NCBI RefSeq assembly: GCF_000701465.1
Contig: NZ_JNIY01000003.1
Span: 310,001-374,000 of the forward strand
Direction: 5' to 3'
Source: Paraoerskovia marina DSM 21750
Lineage (GTDB): Bacteria > Actinomycetota > Actinomycetes > Actinomycetales > Cellulomonadaceae
Length of the DNA stretch: 64,000 nt
Part shown: positions 8,101 to 17,027 of the stretch, one piece after another
Numbering within the stretch: the first letter of the stretch is position 1
Layout: every line of letters begins with the position of its first letter
The notes under the pieces: generated by a model
The model's database searches: none
What the model was told of the DNA's origin: nothing
What the model saw: only the letters and a program-made list of their open reading frames with translations
Position numbers and translations under genes: made by a program

Positions 8101-9312
8101 TCAGTCCCCGTCCCCGGGGGCGAGCGAAGGGTCGAGGACGACCTTGACGCAGCCGTCCTGCTTCTTCTGGAACATCTCGTAGGCCCGCGGAGCGTCGTGC
8201 AGAGACATGCGATGCGTCCGCAGGTCGAGAACTCCGAGCGGGTCCGCCGGGTCCGAGACGAGGGGAAGCACGTCGTCGATCCACCGCCGGACGTTGGCCT
8301 GGCCCATCCGCACGGTGAGCTGCTTGTCGAACATCTCCATCATCGGCAGCGGGTCGACCGCACCGCCGTAGACACCCGACACGGAGACGGTCCCGCCGCG
8401 CCGCACCGAGCTGATCGCCGTGCGCAGAGCAGCGAGCCGGTCGATGCCCGCCTTCTCGATCGCGGGGCGAGCCAGGACGTCGGGGAGCAGTGCGGCGCCG
8501 CGCTGTATAACTCCGGCGACGGGTGCGCCGTGCGCCTCCATCCCGACGGCGTCGATGACGGCGTCCGGGCCGCGGCCCGACGTCAGGTCCCTGACGGCAC
8601 CGGCCACGTCGTCGACGTCGCGCAGGTCGAGCGTCTCGATCCCGTGGCGACGAGCCATCTCGAGACGTTCCGGCACCCGGTCTGCGGCGATCACACGTGA
8701 CGCACCACGGTGGCGGGCGATCCGGGCGGCCATCTGGCCGATCGGTCCCAGACCGAGGACGAGCACGCTGCCGTCTGCAGGGATGCCGGCGTACTCCACC
8801 GCCTGCCACGCCGTCGGGACGACGTCCGAGAGATAGAGATAGCGCTCGTCCGGTTCGTCGTCGTCCGGGACGACCACGGGGCCGTACTGCGCCTGCGGGA
8901 CGCGCAGGTACTCCGCCTGGCCGCCGGCGACCTGCCCGTAGAGCTTGGTGTACCCGAGCAGCGCGGCCCCCGTGCCCTGGGACAGGGTCTGCGTGGTCTC
9001 GCACTGGCTCTGAAGGCCGCGGGTGCACATCCAGCACGTCCCGCAGGAGATGTTGAACGGGACGACGACGCGGTCGCCGGGACGCAGCCCCGTCACCTCG
9101 GACCCGACCTCCTCGACGATGCCCATCGGCTCGTGACCGAGGACGTCACCGGGGTCGATGAACGCACCGAGCACGCTGTACAGGTGCAGGTCCGACCCGC
9201 AGACGGCGGTCGAGGTGACGCGGACGATCGCGTCGGTGGGCGCCACCAGCGTAGGGTCCGGGACCTCCTCGACCCGAACGTCTTCGTGGCCCTGCCAGGT
9301 CAGTGCGTACAT
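8101..9312 (-). CDS. zinc-dependent alcohol/formaldehyde dehydrogenase-like
   Basis: A 403-residue medium-chain dehydrogenase. The catalytic zinc site is shown by AVCGSDLHLY (Cys near residue 38) and LGHEPMGIVEE. The structural zinc loop is CGTCWMCTRGLQSQC (four Cys, about residues 92-106), and the NAD(P)-binding Rossmann motif is VLVLGLGPIGQ near 190. The length and the insert before the C-terminal domain fit the glutathione-independent formaldehyde dehydrogenase/threonine dehydrogenase-like branch. Substrate is uncertain. GGAGGA precedes the ATG at 9312. It is transcribed alone, divergent from the next operon across a 176-bp gap. Confidence 0.92.
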   Translation of the reverse strand: MYALTWQGHEDVRVEEVPDPTLVAPTDAIVRVTSTAVCGSDLHLYSVLGAFIDPGDVLGHEPMGIVEEVGSEVTGLRPGDRVVVPFNISCGTCWMCTRGLQSQCETTQTLSQGTGAALLGYTKLYGQVAGGQAEYLRVPQAQYGPVVVPDDDEPDERYLYLSDVVPTAWQAVEYAGIPADGSVLVLGLGPIGQMAARIARHRGASRVIAADRVPERLEMARRHGIETLDLRDVDDVAGAVRDLTSGRGPDAVIDAVGMEAHGAPVAGVIQRGAALLPDVLARPAIEKAGIDRLAALRTAISSVRRGGTVSVSGVYGGAVDPLPMMEMFDKQLTVRMGQANVRRWIDDVLPLVSDPADPLGVLDLRTHRMSLHDAPRAYEMFQKKQDGCVKVVLDPSLAPGDGD

Positions 9313-9488
9313 GGTTCCTCCGTGGGGTGGGTGTTCCCGCTCGATGTACCGAGAGTGCGCACGACGCCGCCCACTCGCCAGCCGGTCACCGCAGGCCGCC
9401 CGTCCCGTGCGAGTGCCGTCGTCCGGTGTCACACTCAGCGCTCTCTGGGCGGTCGCCCCTGCACCGAGGAACAAGGAACGAGGACGCG

Positions 9489-10586
9489 ATGAGTGCGACG
9501 AGGCAGGAATCGCCGCGCGAGCCGGATGCTGCGTCAGGCCCGCGGCGGGTGACGGTCGCGGGTGAGGCCGGGGTCCGACCCGTCTCCCCGCAGTGGTCGG
9601 AGGCGGTCGCCGACGCCGAGCCCGCGGCGGGGCTCCGGCTGGCGCGGGAGCTGGGCCGTGAGGCGCCGCTGCCGGGCGCAGGCCGGACTGCCGAGCTGTG
9701 GAGCACGCTGGCGAGCCTGGCCGCCGACGACGTCGGAGTCGCGCGAATGGTCGAGCCCCACCTGGACGCGCTCGCCGTCCTCGCCCAGGCGTCGGAGGCG
9801 GGGATCGCGGTCGACCTGTCCGCGGTGGACGCCGACGCGGACAGCACGTGGGGCGTGTTCGCGGCGGACGGGCCCGGGGCACGGCTCTCGGCCGCGACGG
9901 ACGACGCCGGCGCGTGGACCCTCACGGGCCTCAAGCCGTGGTGCTCGCTCGCGGCCGACCTCTCGCACGCGCTCGTCACCGCCTGGACCGACGACGGGAG
10001 ACGACTGTTCGCCGTCGACCTGCGAGACGCACGCGTCCGGGCCGAGCCGGGGCCGTGGGTCCCGCGCGGGCTGAGCCAGGTGGTGAGCGCCCCGGTGCAC
10101 ATGGACGCCGTCCCGGCAGCTCCCGTCGGGGCGCCGGGCTGGTATCTGGAACGACCCGGGTTCGCCTGGGGCGGCATCGGGGTCGCCGCCTGCTGGTGGG
10201 GCGGTGCCGTGGGCGTCGCCCGGTCGATGGCTCAGGTGCTGTCTGCCCGAGAACCGGACCAGATCGCCCTGGCCCACGTCGGCGTCGTCGACGCGGAGCT
10301 CCACGCGGCGCGGGTCGTGCTCGCGGATGCAGCGGTGTCGGTCGACGCGTCGGACCCGGCGGAGGCGGCCGTGACCGCGCGCCGTGCGCGAGCGGTCGTC
10401 GCCCGGGCCGCGCAGAACGTCCTCGACCGGACCGAACGTGCCCTGGGGCCCGGGCCGATGACCACCGACGAACGGTACGCGCGGCGGTGCGCAGACCTGC
10501 GTCTCTATCTGCGTCAGCACCACGCGGAGCGCGACGACGCGAGCCACGGCCGACACCTCCTCGCCGCAGGACCCGCGCCGTGGTGA
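9489..10586 (+). CDS. acyl-CoA dehydrogenase-like flavoprotein
   Basis: A 365-residue protein of the acyl-CoA dehydrogenase fold. The middle flavin-binding region is seen in WTLTGLKPWCSLAADLSHALV (about residues 141-161), and the C-terminal helical bundle runs from about 215 and ends in ADLRLYLRQHHAERD. I do not see the usual catalytic Glu motif of true acyl-CoA dehydrogenases, and the N-terminal helical domain is short. It may instead be a flavin monooxygenase/N-hydroxylase-like member or act on a carrier-bound substrate. It opens a four-gene operon: its stop overlaps the GTG of the next gene. A cell-envelope or small glycolipid pathway is suggested by the neighbours only. Confidence 0.75.
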   Translation: MSATRQESPREPDAASGPRRVTVAGEAGVRPVSPQWSEAVADAEPAAGLRLARELGREAPLPGAGRTAELWSTLASLAADDVGVARMVEPHLDALAVLAQASEAGIAVDLSAVDADADSTWGVFAADGPGARLSAATDDAGAWTLTGLKPWCSLAADLSHALVTAWTDDGRRLFAVDLRDARVRAEPGPWVPRGLSQVVSAPVHMDAVPAAPVGAPGWYLERPGFAWGGIGVAACWWGGAVGVARSMAQVLSAREPDQIALAHVGVVDAELHAARVVLADAAVSVDASDPAEAAVTARRARAVVARAAQNVLDRTERALGPGPMTTDERYARRCADLRLYLRQHHAERDDASHGRHLLAAGPAPW

Positions 10587-11965
10587 GCTTCGACCACCGG
10601 GACCCGGGGACAGACGAGTCGGTCTGGGAGGCGGCCGGCGTCCGGGAGCGGGGCGCCTCGTGGGAGCCCGGCCCCGAGATCCGGCACCTGGTCGTGCTCG
10701 CGGCACACCCGGACGACGAGACCCTCGGCGCGGCGGGTCTGCTCGCCCGGGCCGAGGCGCAGGGCATCCGGACGAGCGTCGTCGTCGCGACCGCGGGGGA
10801 GGGGTCGCACCCGGACTCGTCCGTGCGCACACGAGCCGAGCTGGCCGCGGCGCGACGGCTCGAGCTGGTCGAGGCCACCGCGCACGCCGCGCCGTCGGCC
10901 GCCGTCCACCTCCTCGGTCTCGGCGACGGGCAGCTGCGGGAGCAGCGGGACGAGCTCGTCTCCTCCGTCGCGTCGATCCTCGCGGGGATGCGCGGTCCGA
11001 CCGTCGTCTGCGCCCCGTGGCGCGGCGACGGGCACCGCGACCACCGGATCCTCGGGGAGGTCGCGGCGGCCCTGGTCGACGACGACCCACGTCTGCGGCT
11101 GCTCGAGTATCCCGTCTGGGCGTGGCACTGGGCCGACCCGCGTGAGGACGACCCGTTGCCGTGGGACCGGGTCGTCGCCCTGCACCTGACGGCGCAGGAG
11201 ACGGCGGCCAAGCAGCGGGCGCTGCGGTCGCACCGCTCCCAGGTCGAGCCGTTGTCGGACCGGCCGGGGGACGAGCCCGTCCTGCACGCGCGAATGCTCG
11301 CGCACTTCGAGCGGGACGTCGAGATCTTCGTCGACGGCGAGATCCGCACCACGGCCAGGGACGGTGCGTCGAGCCTTCCGGCGGAGTTCTTCGACGACTT
11401 CTACTCCGGCCGTGCGGACCCGTGGGGCTTCGAGACGCGGTGGTACGAGGAGCGCAAGCGCGCACTGACGCTCGCCGCACTGCCCCGTAGGCGGTTCGCG
11501 AGCACGCTGGAGGTCGGCTGCTCGACCGGCGTGCTGACCGCGGAGCTCGCCGGGCGCAGCGACCGCGTGCTCGGGATCGACATCGCCCGGGCGCCCCTCG
11601 AGGTGGCGCGACGGCGGCTCGGCCCAGCCGTCGAGCTCGGTACGTTCCAGACCCCGCACGAGTGGCCGACGGGGCGGTTCGACCTCGTGGTGCTCTCCGA
11701 GGTCGGCTACTACTGGGGTGCTCGGGACCTGGAGCTCGGCATCCGGCGTGCGGTGGACAGTCTGACGGACGACGGCGTCCTGGTGGCCTGTCACTGGCGG
11801 CACCCGGTCCCGGAGTACCCGACGACGGGCGATGAGGTGCACGCCGCCCTGCTCACCGTCTCGGGGCTGGTGACGATCGCGCGCCACGAGGAGGAGGACT
11901 TCGTGCTCGACGTGCTCGTGCCGCCGCCGGGGGACTCGGTCGCTCGTCAGGAGGGCCTGCTGTGA
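10583..11965 (+). CDS. PIG-L deacetylase / SAM methyltransferase fusion
   Basis: A 460-residue two-domain enzyme. Residues about 30-250 are a PIG-L/LmbE-type zinc deacetylase, with AAHPDDETLGAAG (metal ligands His, Asp, Asp) and the second motif GHRDHR near 152. Residues about 265-440 form a class I SAM-dependent methyltransferase, with LEVGCSTGVLTAEL near 312 and the acidic residue of GIDIAR binding SAM. The GTG start at 10583 overlaps the previous stop, which means translational coupling. PIG-L enzymes remove N-acetyl groups from sugar-linked GlcNAc, so the operon probably builds or trims an amino-sugar compound, then methylates it. The substrate is unknown. Confidence 0.9.
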   Translation: MSFDHRDPGTDESVWEAAGVRERGASWEPGPEIRHLVVLAAHPDDETLGAAGLLARAEAQGIRTSVVVATAGEGSHPDSSVRTRAELAAARRLELVEATAHAAPSAAVHLLGLGDGQLREQRDELVSSVASILAGMRGPTVVCAPWRGDGHRDHRILGEVAAALVDDDPRLRLLEYPVWAWHWADPREDDPLPWDRVVALHLTAQETAAKQRALRSHRSQVEPLSDRPGDEPVLHARMLAHFERDVEIFVDGEIRTTARDGASSLPAEFFDDFYSGRADPWGFETRWYEERKRALTLAALPRRRFASTLEVGCSTGVLTAELAGRSDRVLGIDIARAPLEVARRRLGPAVELGTFQTPHEWPTGRFDLVVLSEVGYYWGARDLELGIRRAVDSLTDDGVLVACHWRHPVPEYPTTGDEVHAALLTVSGLVTIARHEEEDFVLDVLVPPPGDSVARQEGLL

Positions 11966-12660
11966 TCTCGGCGGTGGCCGTCGTCGTGCCGGTGCACGAC
12001 GAGGAGGAGACGCTCGCGGACTGTCTGACCGCCGTCGAGGCCTCCCTGCAGCACGCGCGGGAGGCGAGGACCGGTCTGCGGACGAGTGTCGTCGTGGCAC
12101 TCGACGCGTGCACGGACGCGAGCGCCCGCCTTCTCCCGCCGGGCGTCGTCCGGGTCGACCTCGCGGCCCGCACCGTCGGCCTCGCTCGTGCCGTCGGCGT
12201 GGAGCGTGCCCTGGCCGGGTTCGCGGGCACGGCGTCCGACGAGATCTGGATCGCGTCGACGGACGCGGACTCGGTGGTGCCCCGGGAGTGGGTGGCGCAC
12301 CACCTGGCGCTGGCCGACGGCGGCGCGGACGTCGTCGTCGGGCCCGTGCGTCCGCCGTTGGACGACCTGTCTCCCGAGCGTGCCCGGGCCTGGCTCGGGC
12401 GCTTCGTCCCGGGGCTGGCGACGGGACACGTCCACGGCGCCAACCTGGGGATCCGCGCCGACGTCTACCGGTCGGCCGGTGGGTACGCGCCGATGGTGGA
12501 GCACGAGGACGTGGACCTGGTGGCCGCCGCTCGGGCGGCGGGTGCGCGCGTGGTGGCGACCGCCGACGCACCGGTGCTGACGTCGGCCCGTCTCGTCGGG
12601 AGGACCCCGGGCGGGTATGCGCGGTACCTGCGTGAGGACCTGGGGAGCGTGACCTCATGA
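11962..12660 (+). CDS. family 2 glycosyltransferase
   Basis: A 232-residue soluble GT-A enzyme. The N-terminal nucleotide-sugar fold opens with VAVVVPVHDEEETLADCL, the metal-binding DxD is in STDADSVVP near residue 96, and the acceptor-side motif GANLGIRADVYRSAGGY is followed by the catalytic acidic pair EHEDVDL near 178. GTG at 11962 overlaps the stop of the methyltransferase gene and its own stop overlaps the next ATG, so all four genes are coupled. The sugar donor is not predictable. Confidence 0.9.
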   Translation: MISAVAVVVPVHDEEETLADCLTAVEASLQHAREARTGLRTSVVVALDACTDASARLLPPGVVRVDLAARTVGLARAVGVERALAGFAGTASDEIWIASTDADSVVPREWVAHHLALADGGADVVVGPVRPPLDDLSPERARAWLGRFVPGLATGHVHGANLGIRADVYRSAGGYAPMVEHEDVDLVAAARAAGARVVATADAPVLTSARLVGRTPGGYARYLREDLGSVTS

Positions 12661-13976
12661 GGTCGACGACCACCGCCGGCGGATGGTGGCAGCACCTGGT
12701 TCTCGGCGACGCGGTGCGCCTCCTCGCGCTGATCAGCGTCGTGGTCGCGGCGGTGCGGTGGGACGGGATCGCGGTCGCACTGTTCGCGCTCGTCCTCGGT
12801 GCGGTGATGGTCCCGCGAGCCGTCGGCGCGGGGACGGCGTTCGACGTCGCGTGGTGCACGTCTCTTCTGTTCGCGGGCTGGGCGGCGCAGCTCGAGTGGT
12901 ACCGGGCGGTCCCGTGGCTGGACCTGGCGGTGCACCTGGTGTGCACCGGGCTGGTCGCGGCGATGGCGTACCGCCTGCTCGCTCGGGCCGACGGGCCGCG
13001 AAGCGGGGTGGGCGCGCTCGTCGTGACGACGGCGCTCGGTGCCCTGGCTGCGGTCCTCTGGGAGCTGGGGGAGGGCGCCGGGCACCTGCTCCTCGACGAC
13101 GAGATCGGCGTCGGTTACACCGACACGCTCGGCGACCTGGCCGTCGGGCTGCTCGGGTCGATGGTCGCGGGTGTCGTCCTGGCGGTGCGCGCGCCCGGCG
13201 CGCGTGCGGAGCCGACGGCCGACGTCGCGCTGCCGACGATCTCGGTGGTCGTTCCGGCCCGTGACGACGCCGAGGCCCTCGACCGGTGCCTCGCCCTGTT
13301 GGCGCAGCAGGACCTCGCGCCCGTGGAGGTGATCGTCGTCGACAACGCCTCGTCCGACGGCACGGCCGACGTCGCACGCCGGTGGGGTGCCGAGGTCGTG
13401 CGCGAGACGACCGTCGGGATCCCTGCTGCCGCGGCGGCCGGGTACGACGCGGCCCGGGGGGACGTCATCGCCCGGCTCGACGCGGACTCACGGCCCGGGC
13501 GTGACTGGGTGTCGACGGCAGCCCGGCGCCTCGCCGCCGACCCGGGCCTGGAGGCGGTCACGGGGTCAGGGGTGTTTCACGACGCCCCGCGCGGCACCCG
13601 GACGGCCGTCGCATTCGGCTACCTCGGCACCTACTACGTGCTCGGGCATCTCGCGCTCGGGCACACCGCCCTGTGGGGCTCGTGCATGGCCTTTCGGCGC
13701 GAGGCGTGGTCCGCCGTCCGGCACGACGTCGTCCGCCGGGACCCGGAGGTGCACGACGACCTCGACCTGGCGTTCCGGCTCGGCCCCTCGCGCCGGGTCG
13801 CGCTCGTCCCGTCGTGGCGCGTTGGCGTGTCGGTGCGGTCGTTGCGCGGCCGCAGCCAGCGGCGCCGTCGGATGAACAGGGCGTGGCGCACCCTGCGCGT
13901 GAACTGGGCGGTCGCGCCACCCTGGATCCGGTGGCGCGACCGGTGGATGCGCGACGGGGGCGCCCAGCCGTCGTAG
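12657..13976 (+). CDS. membrane glycosyltransferase with N-terminal DUF2238-like domain
   Basis: A 439-residue fusion. The first 185 residues contain about five hydrophobic helices. Within them LWELGEGAGHLL and GYTDTLGDLAVGLLGS resemble the conserved acidic helices of the DUF2238/YjdF membrane family. From about residue 195 (ISVVVPARDDAEALDRCL) comes a family 2 glycosyltransferase domain with ARLDADSRPG (DxD near 278) and the acidic pair PEVHDDLDLAFRLG. The C-terminus is basic. Its ATGA overlap with the previous gene and the terminator at its stop mark the end of the operon. The membrane domain could present a lipid acceptor; this is inference. Confidence 0.85.
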   Translation: MRSTTTAGGWWQHLVLGDAVRLLALISVVVAAVRWDGIAVALFALVLGAVMVPRAVGAGTAFDVAWCTSLLFAGWAAQLEWYRAVPWLDLAVHLVCTGLVAAMAYRLLARADGPRSGVGALVVTTALGALAAVLWELGEGAGHLLLDDEIGVGYTDTLGDLAVGLLGSMVAGVVLAVRAPGARAEPTADVALPTISVVVPARDDAEALDRCLALLAQQDLAPVEVIVVDNASSDGTADVARRWGAEVVRETTVGIPAAAAAGYDAARGDVIARLDADSRPGRDWVSTAARRLAADPGLEAVTGSGVFHDAPRGTRTAVAFGYLGTYYVLGHLALGHTALWGSCMAFRREAWSAVRHDVVRRDPEVHDDLDLAFRLGPSRRVALVPSWRVGVSVRSLRGRSQRRRRMNRAWRTLRVNWAVAPPWIRWRDRWMRDGGAQPS

Positions 13977-13991
13977 CCGGGCGCCCCGTCG
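13952..13991. terminator. hairpin between convergent genes
   Basis: CGACGGGGGCGCCC (13952-13965) pairs with GGGCGCCCCGTCG (13979-13991), giving a 13-bp stem with one bulged G. It overlaps the stop of the glycosyltransferase gene and lies 16 bases from the stop of the convergent catalase gene, so it may serve both strands. There is no T-run, which is usual in this kind of genome. Confidence 0.6.
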
Positions 13992-14007
13992 TCGTGGTCC
14001 TGCCGGG

Positions 14008-16101
14008 TCAGACCCCGGCGATCGTGGCGAGGCGCTCCCAGGAGCGGTGCATGCCCAGAGCGGTGACCAGGCCGTGCGTGACGTCGTCGGCCCCGCTGCC
14101 GGCGATCACCCCCGGTGCGTCCGCGTCGACGGCCGACCGCAGCACCTCGGCACCGTCGCCCCAGGCGGCGATCGCCTTGCCGTGCCGGAAGGCCTCCGCG
14201 AGGAGCACCGTCGTCGCCGGGTCGGTTGCGACGGCGCTCCCGGCCGTCCCGCCGGCGACGACCACGGCGTCGTACTCGACGGAGCGGGTAGTCACCAACG
14301 CCTTGTCGACCGCGGTGCTCCCGTCACCCGTGCTGATCTCCCCTCCGTGCGGGGCGATGACCACCGCCGTCGCCCCCTGGTCCGCGAGCGCCTGCCGCAG
14401 CGTGTCGATCCCGGCGAGGTCCGCGCCGTCGTCGGCGAGGACACCGACCACGCGTGCGTCGATCCTGTCGGGCTCCTGCGGCACCTGGGACAGCGCCGGT
14501 GAGGTCGCGACGTCGGCGCTCGATCCCGACCCGTCGTCGGTGACCTCGGGGACTTCCGCGATGTCGATGCCCAGACCCGCCGCCACCCGTTCGGCCAGCG
14601 CCCGGTCCACCCGGACGAGGTTGGCGACCATCCGTTCCCGGACCGCGGCCTCGCCGACCTTGCCGAGCTCGAACGTGAAGCCGCCGACCAGGTGCGCCTG
14701 CTCGACAGGTGTCATGGACGCCCAGAACAGGGTGGCCTGCGAGTAGTGGTCGGCGAACGACGCCGGCGCCTCGCGCACCTTGCGGCCCTCGACCGGGGTC
14801 GGGACGTGCACGTACCCGGCGGCGCCCGACGCGACCGGGCAGCCGCCGCCCAGGCTGTTCGGCCGGTACGGCGCCCTGCCCTCGTGGACGGCGGTCTGGT
14901 GCATTCCGTCGCGCTGCATGTCGTCGACCGGTGCGTGCGGCCGGTTGACCGGGATCTGTGCGAAGTTGGGCCCCCCGAGCCGGGTGATCTGCGTGTCGAG
15001 GTAGGAGAAGAGGCGGCCCTGCATCAACGGGTCGTTCGTGACCTGGATGCCGGGCACGAGGTTGGCCACGTGGAACGCGACCTGCTCGGTCTCGGCGAAG
15101 TAGTTCGTCGGCTCGGTGTGCAGCGTCAGGCGGCCGACGGGCTGCACCGGGCAGAGCTCCTCGGGCACGATCTTGGTCGGGTCGAGCAGGTCGATGCCCT
15201 CGAACGTCTCGTCCGGGGTGTCGGGCATCACCTGCAGCCCCAGCTCCCACTCCGGGTACGCCCCGGCGGCGATCGCGTCGGCAAGGTCACGCCGGTGGAA
15301 GTCCGGGTCGGCGCCGCCGGTCAGCTGGGCCTCCTCCCACACGAGGGAGTGGACCCCGAGCACGGGCTTCCAGTGGAACTTCACCAGCGACGTCGAGCCG
15401 TCCGCCGCCTCGAGCCGGAAGGTGTGGACGCCGAACCCCTCCATCGTGCGGTAGCTGCGGGGGATACCGCGGTCAGACATCGCCCACATCAGCATGTGCG
15501 TGGCCTCGGTGTGCAGCGAGACGAAGTCCCAGAAGGTGTCGTGCGCGCTCTGCGCCTGAGGGATCTCCCGGTCCGGCTCGGGCTTGCCGGCATGGATGAG
15601 GTCGGGGAACTTGATCGCGTCCTGGATGAAGAACACGGGCATGTTGTTGCCGACGAGATCGAACGTGCCCTCGTCGGTGTAGAACTTGGTCGCGAACCCA
15701 CGGACGTCGCGGGCGGTGTCCGCCGACCCACGCGAGCCGAGCACGGTGGAGAACCGGGTGAACACCCGCGTCTCCTTGCCCTCCTCGGCGAGGAACCGGG
15801 CCGCGGTCACCGACGCGGCCGTCCCGTACGAGCGGAAGGTCCCGTACGCACCCGCACCGCGCGCGTGGACGACCCGCTCGGGGATCCGCTCGTGGTCGAA
15901 GTGCGTGATCTTCTCGCGCAGGTGGTGGTCCTCGAGCAACGACGGGCCCCGAGGCCCTGCCTTCAGGGAGTGCTCGGTCTCGTCCACCCGAAGCCCGTGT
16001 GCCGTGGTGAGCCTGCGGCCCTGCTGCGTCGCCGCGTCCCTGGGCTCCTGCGGGGCGCCGGTCGGGCTGAACCGTGCGTCGAGGGGGGTGTTCTCGGTCA
16101 T
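14008..16101 (-). CDS. katE: catalase HPII (large-subunit type)
   Basis: A 697-residue monofunctional haem catalase that breaks down hydrogen peroxide. The catalytic His is in RVVHARGAGAYGTF (about residue 72), the distal Asn in VGNNMPVFFIQDAIKFPD (about 147), and the haem-ligand Tyr in LFSYLDTQITRLG. After the core comes the C-terminal flavodoxin/DJ-1-like domain (about residues 540-697) that marks the large HPII class. GGAGG lies before the ATG at 16101. The gene stands alone, 119 bp from a divergent acetyltransferase gene. It is likely induced by oxidative or stationary-phase stress, but no specific operator is visible. Confidence 0.97.
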   Translation of the reverse strand: MTENTPLDARFSPTGAPQEPRDAATQQGRRLTTAHGLRVDETEHSLKAGPRGPSLLEDHHLREKITHFDHERIPERVVHARGAGAYGTFRSYGTAASVTAARFLAEEGKETRVFTRFSTVLGSRGSADTARDVRGFATKFYTDEGTFDLVGNNMPVFFIQDAIKFPDLIHAGKPEPDREIPQAQSAHDTFWDFVSLHTEATHMLMWAMSDRGIPRSYRTMEGFGVHTFRLEAADGSTSLVKFHWKPVLGVHSLVWEEAQLTGGADPDFHRRDLADAIAAGAYPEWELGLQVMPDTPDETFEGIDLLDPTKIVPEELCPVQPVGRLTLHTEPTNYFAETEQVAFHVANLVPGIQVTNDPLMQGRLFSYLDTQITRLGGPNFAQIPVNRPHAPVDDMQRDGMHQTAVHEGRAPYRPNSLGGGCPVASGAAGYVHVPTPVEGRKVREAPASFADHYSQATLFWASMTPVEQAHLVGGFTFELGKVGEAAVRERMVANLVRVDRALAERVAAGLGIDIAEVPEVTDDGSGSSADVATSPALSQVPQEPDRIDARVVGVLADDGADLAGIDTLRQALADQGATAVVIAPHGGEISTGDGSTAVDKALVTTRSVEYDAVVVAGGTAGSAVATDPATTVLLAEAFRHGKAIAAWGDGAEVLRSAVDADAPGVIAGSGADDVTHGLVTALGMHRSWERLATIAGV

Positions 16102-16220
16102 GATGCCTCCTGCTCTCAGGGGTTCCGACGGGTGATCCTCACGATGAGACGGCTGGGCAGAACTCGCCAGCGCATCGCAATGCCCGTGACACCGCGCCCC
16201 CGCTCTGGTCGACTGGCGTG

Positions 16221-17027
16221 ATGGACACCGACCTGGCGCTCGCGGCGTACGACGCGCAGATCCGCCGCGCCCCGCGACCCGACGACCCCGCCGCTTCCGT
16301 CGAGAGCGACGGTGCGGTCGTGCGCGTGGTCTGCGACGGGCCCGGGTGGAACACGGTGACCTGGTCGGGTCTGGCCGGGATGTCCGGCGCCCAGGTGGAC
16401 GAGGTGATCGCGGCGCAGGTCGCGCGGTTCGGGCAGAACGGCCGGGCGTGGGAGTGGAAGCACCACGACGGAGACGTTCCCGTCGATCTGGCCGTGCGTC
16501 TCGTCGCGGCCGGCCTGACGCGGGAGCCGGACGAGGCGGTGATGGTCGCCGAGATCGCGGACCTCGACCTAGCCGACTGCGCCCCGGACGGCGTCGAGCT
16601 CCAGGACGTGCGGACGCCCGCGGAGGTCGACGACCTGGTCGCCGTCCACGACCTCGCGTTCGGCGGGGACCACACAGCGATCGGGCAGGTCGTCGGGCGC
16701 GCGCTCGATCAGGAGCCCCCGACGGTCGTCGGTGTGGTCGCGCGCGCCGACGGGCGTCCCGTCGCGGCGGGACGCGTCGAGCTGCACCACGGGACCGAGT
16801 TCGCGAGCCTCTGGGGTGGCGGAACCGTGCCGCAGTGGCGGAGTCGCGGCGTCTTCCGCGCCCTCGTCGCACACCGGGCGCGGATCGCCGCCGGGGCCGG
16901 GTTCTGCTGCCTTCAGGTCGACGCGGCGCCGACGAGCCGGCCGATCCTCGAACGGCTCGGGTTCCAGACACTCACCGTCACGCGACCGTTCACCCTCGAC
17001 CCCACCACCCCAGGAGCCTCGACGTGA
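16221..17027 (+). CDS. GNAT family N-acetyltransferase
   Basis: A 268-residue protein. The N-terminal half looks like a degenerate GNAT-like unit, and the C-terminal half (about 130-265) is a full GNAT domain with acetyl-CoA loop features in GGGTVPQWRSRGVFRALVAHRA (about 195-215) and the closing strand ILERLGFQTL. The target is unknown. The start could also be GTG at 16218, one codon earlier. Its stop overlaps the GTG of the next acetyltransferase gene, so the two are made together. Confidence 0.85.
   Translation: MDTDLALAAYDAQIRRAPRPDDPAASVESDGAVVRVVCDGPGWNTVTWSGLAGMSGAQVDEVIAAQVARFGQNGRAWEWKHHDGDVPVDLAVRLVAAGLTREPDEAVMVAEIADLDLADCAPDGVELQDVRTPAEVDDLVAVHDLAFGGDHTAIGQVVGRALDQEPPTVVGVVARADGRPVAAGRVELHHGTEFASLWGGGTVPQWRSRGVFRALVAHRARIAAGAGFCCLQVDAAPTSRPILERLGFQTLTVTRPFTLDPTTPGAST

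Noticed and set aside
8101-9882. Extended alcohol dehydrogenase start far upstream of 9312
   Set aside because: The extra codons are Arg/Pro-rich low-complexity sequence antisense to the next operon, while GGAGGA precedes the ATG at 9312.
14008-16971. Catalase extended at its N-terminus beyond 16101
   Set aside because: The extension is antisense to the acetyltransferase gene and Arg-rich; GGAGG marks the ATG at 16101.
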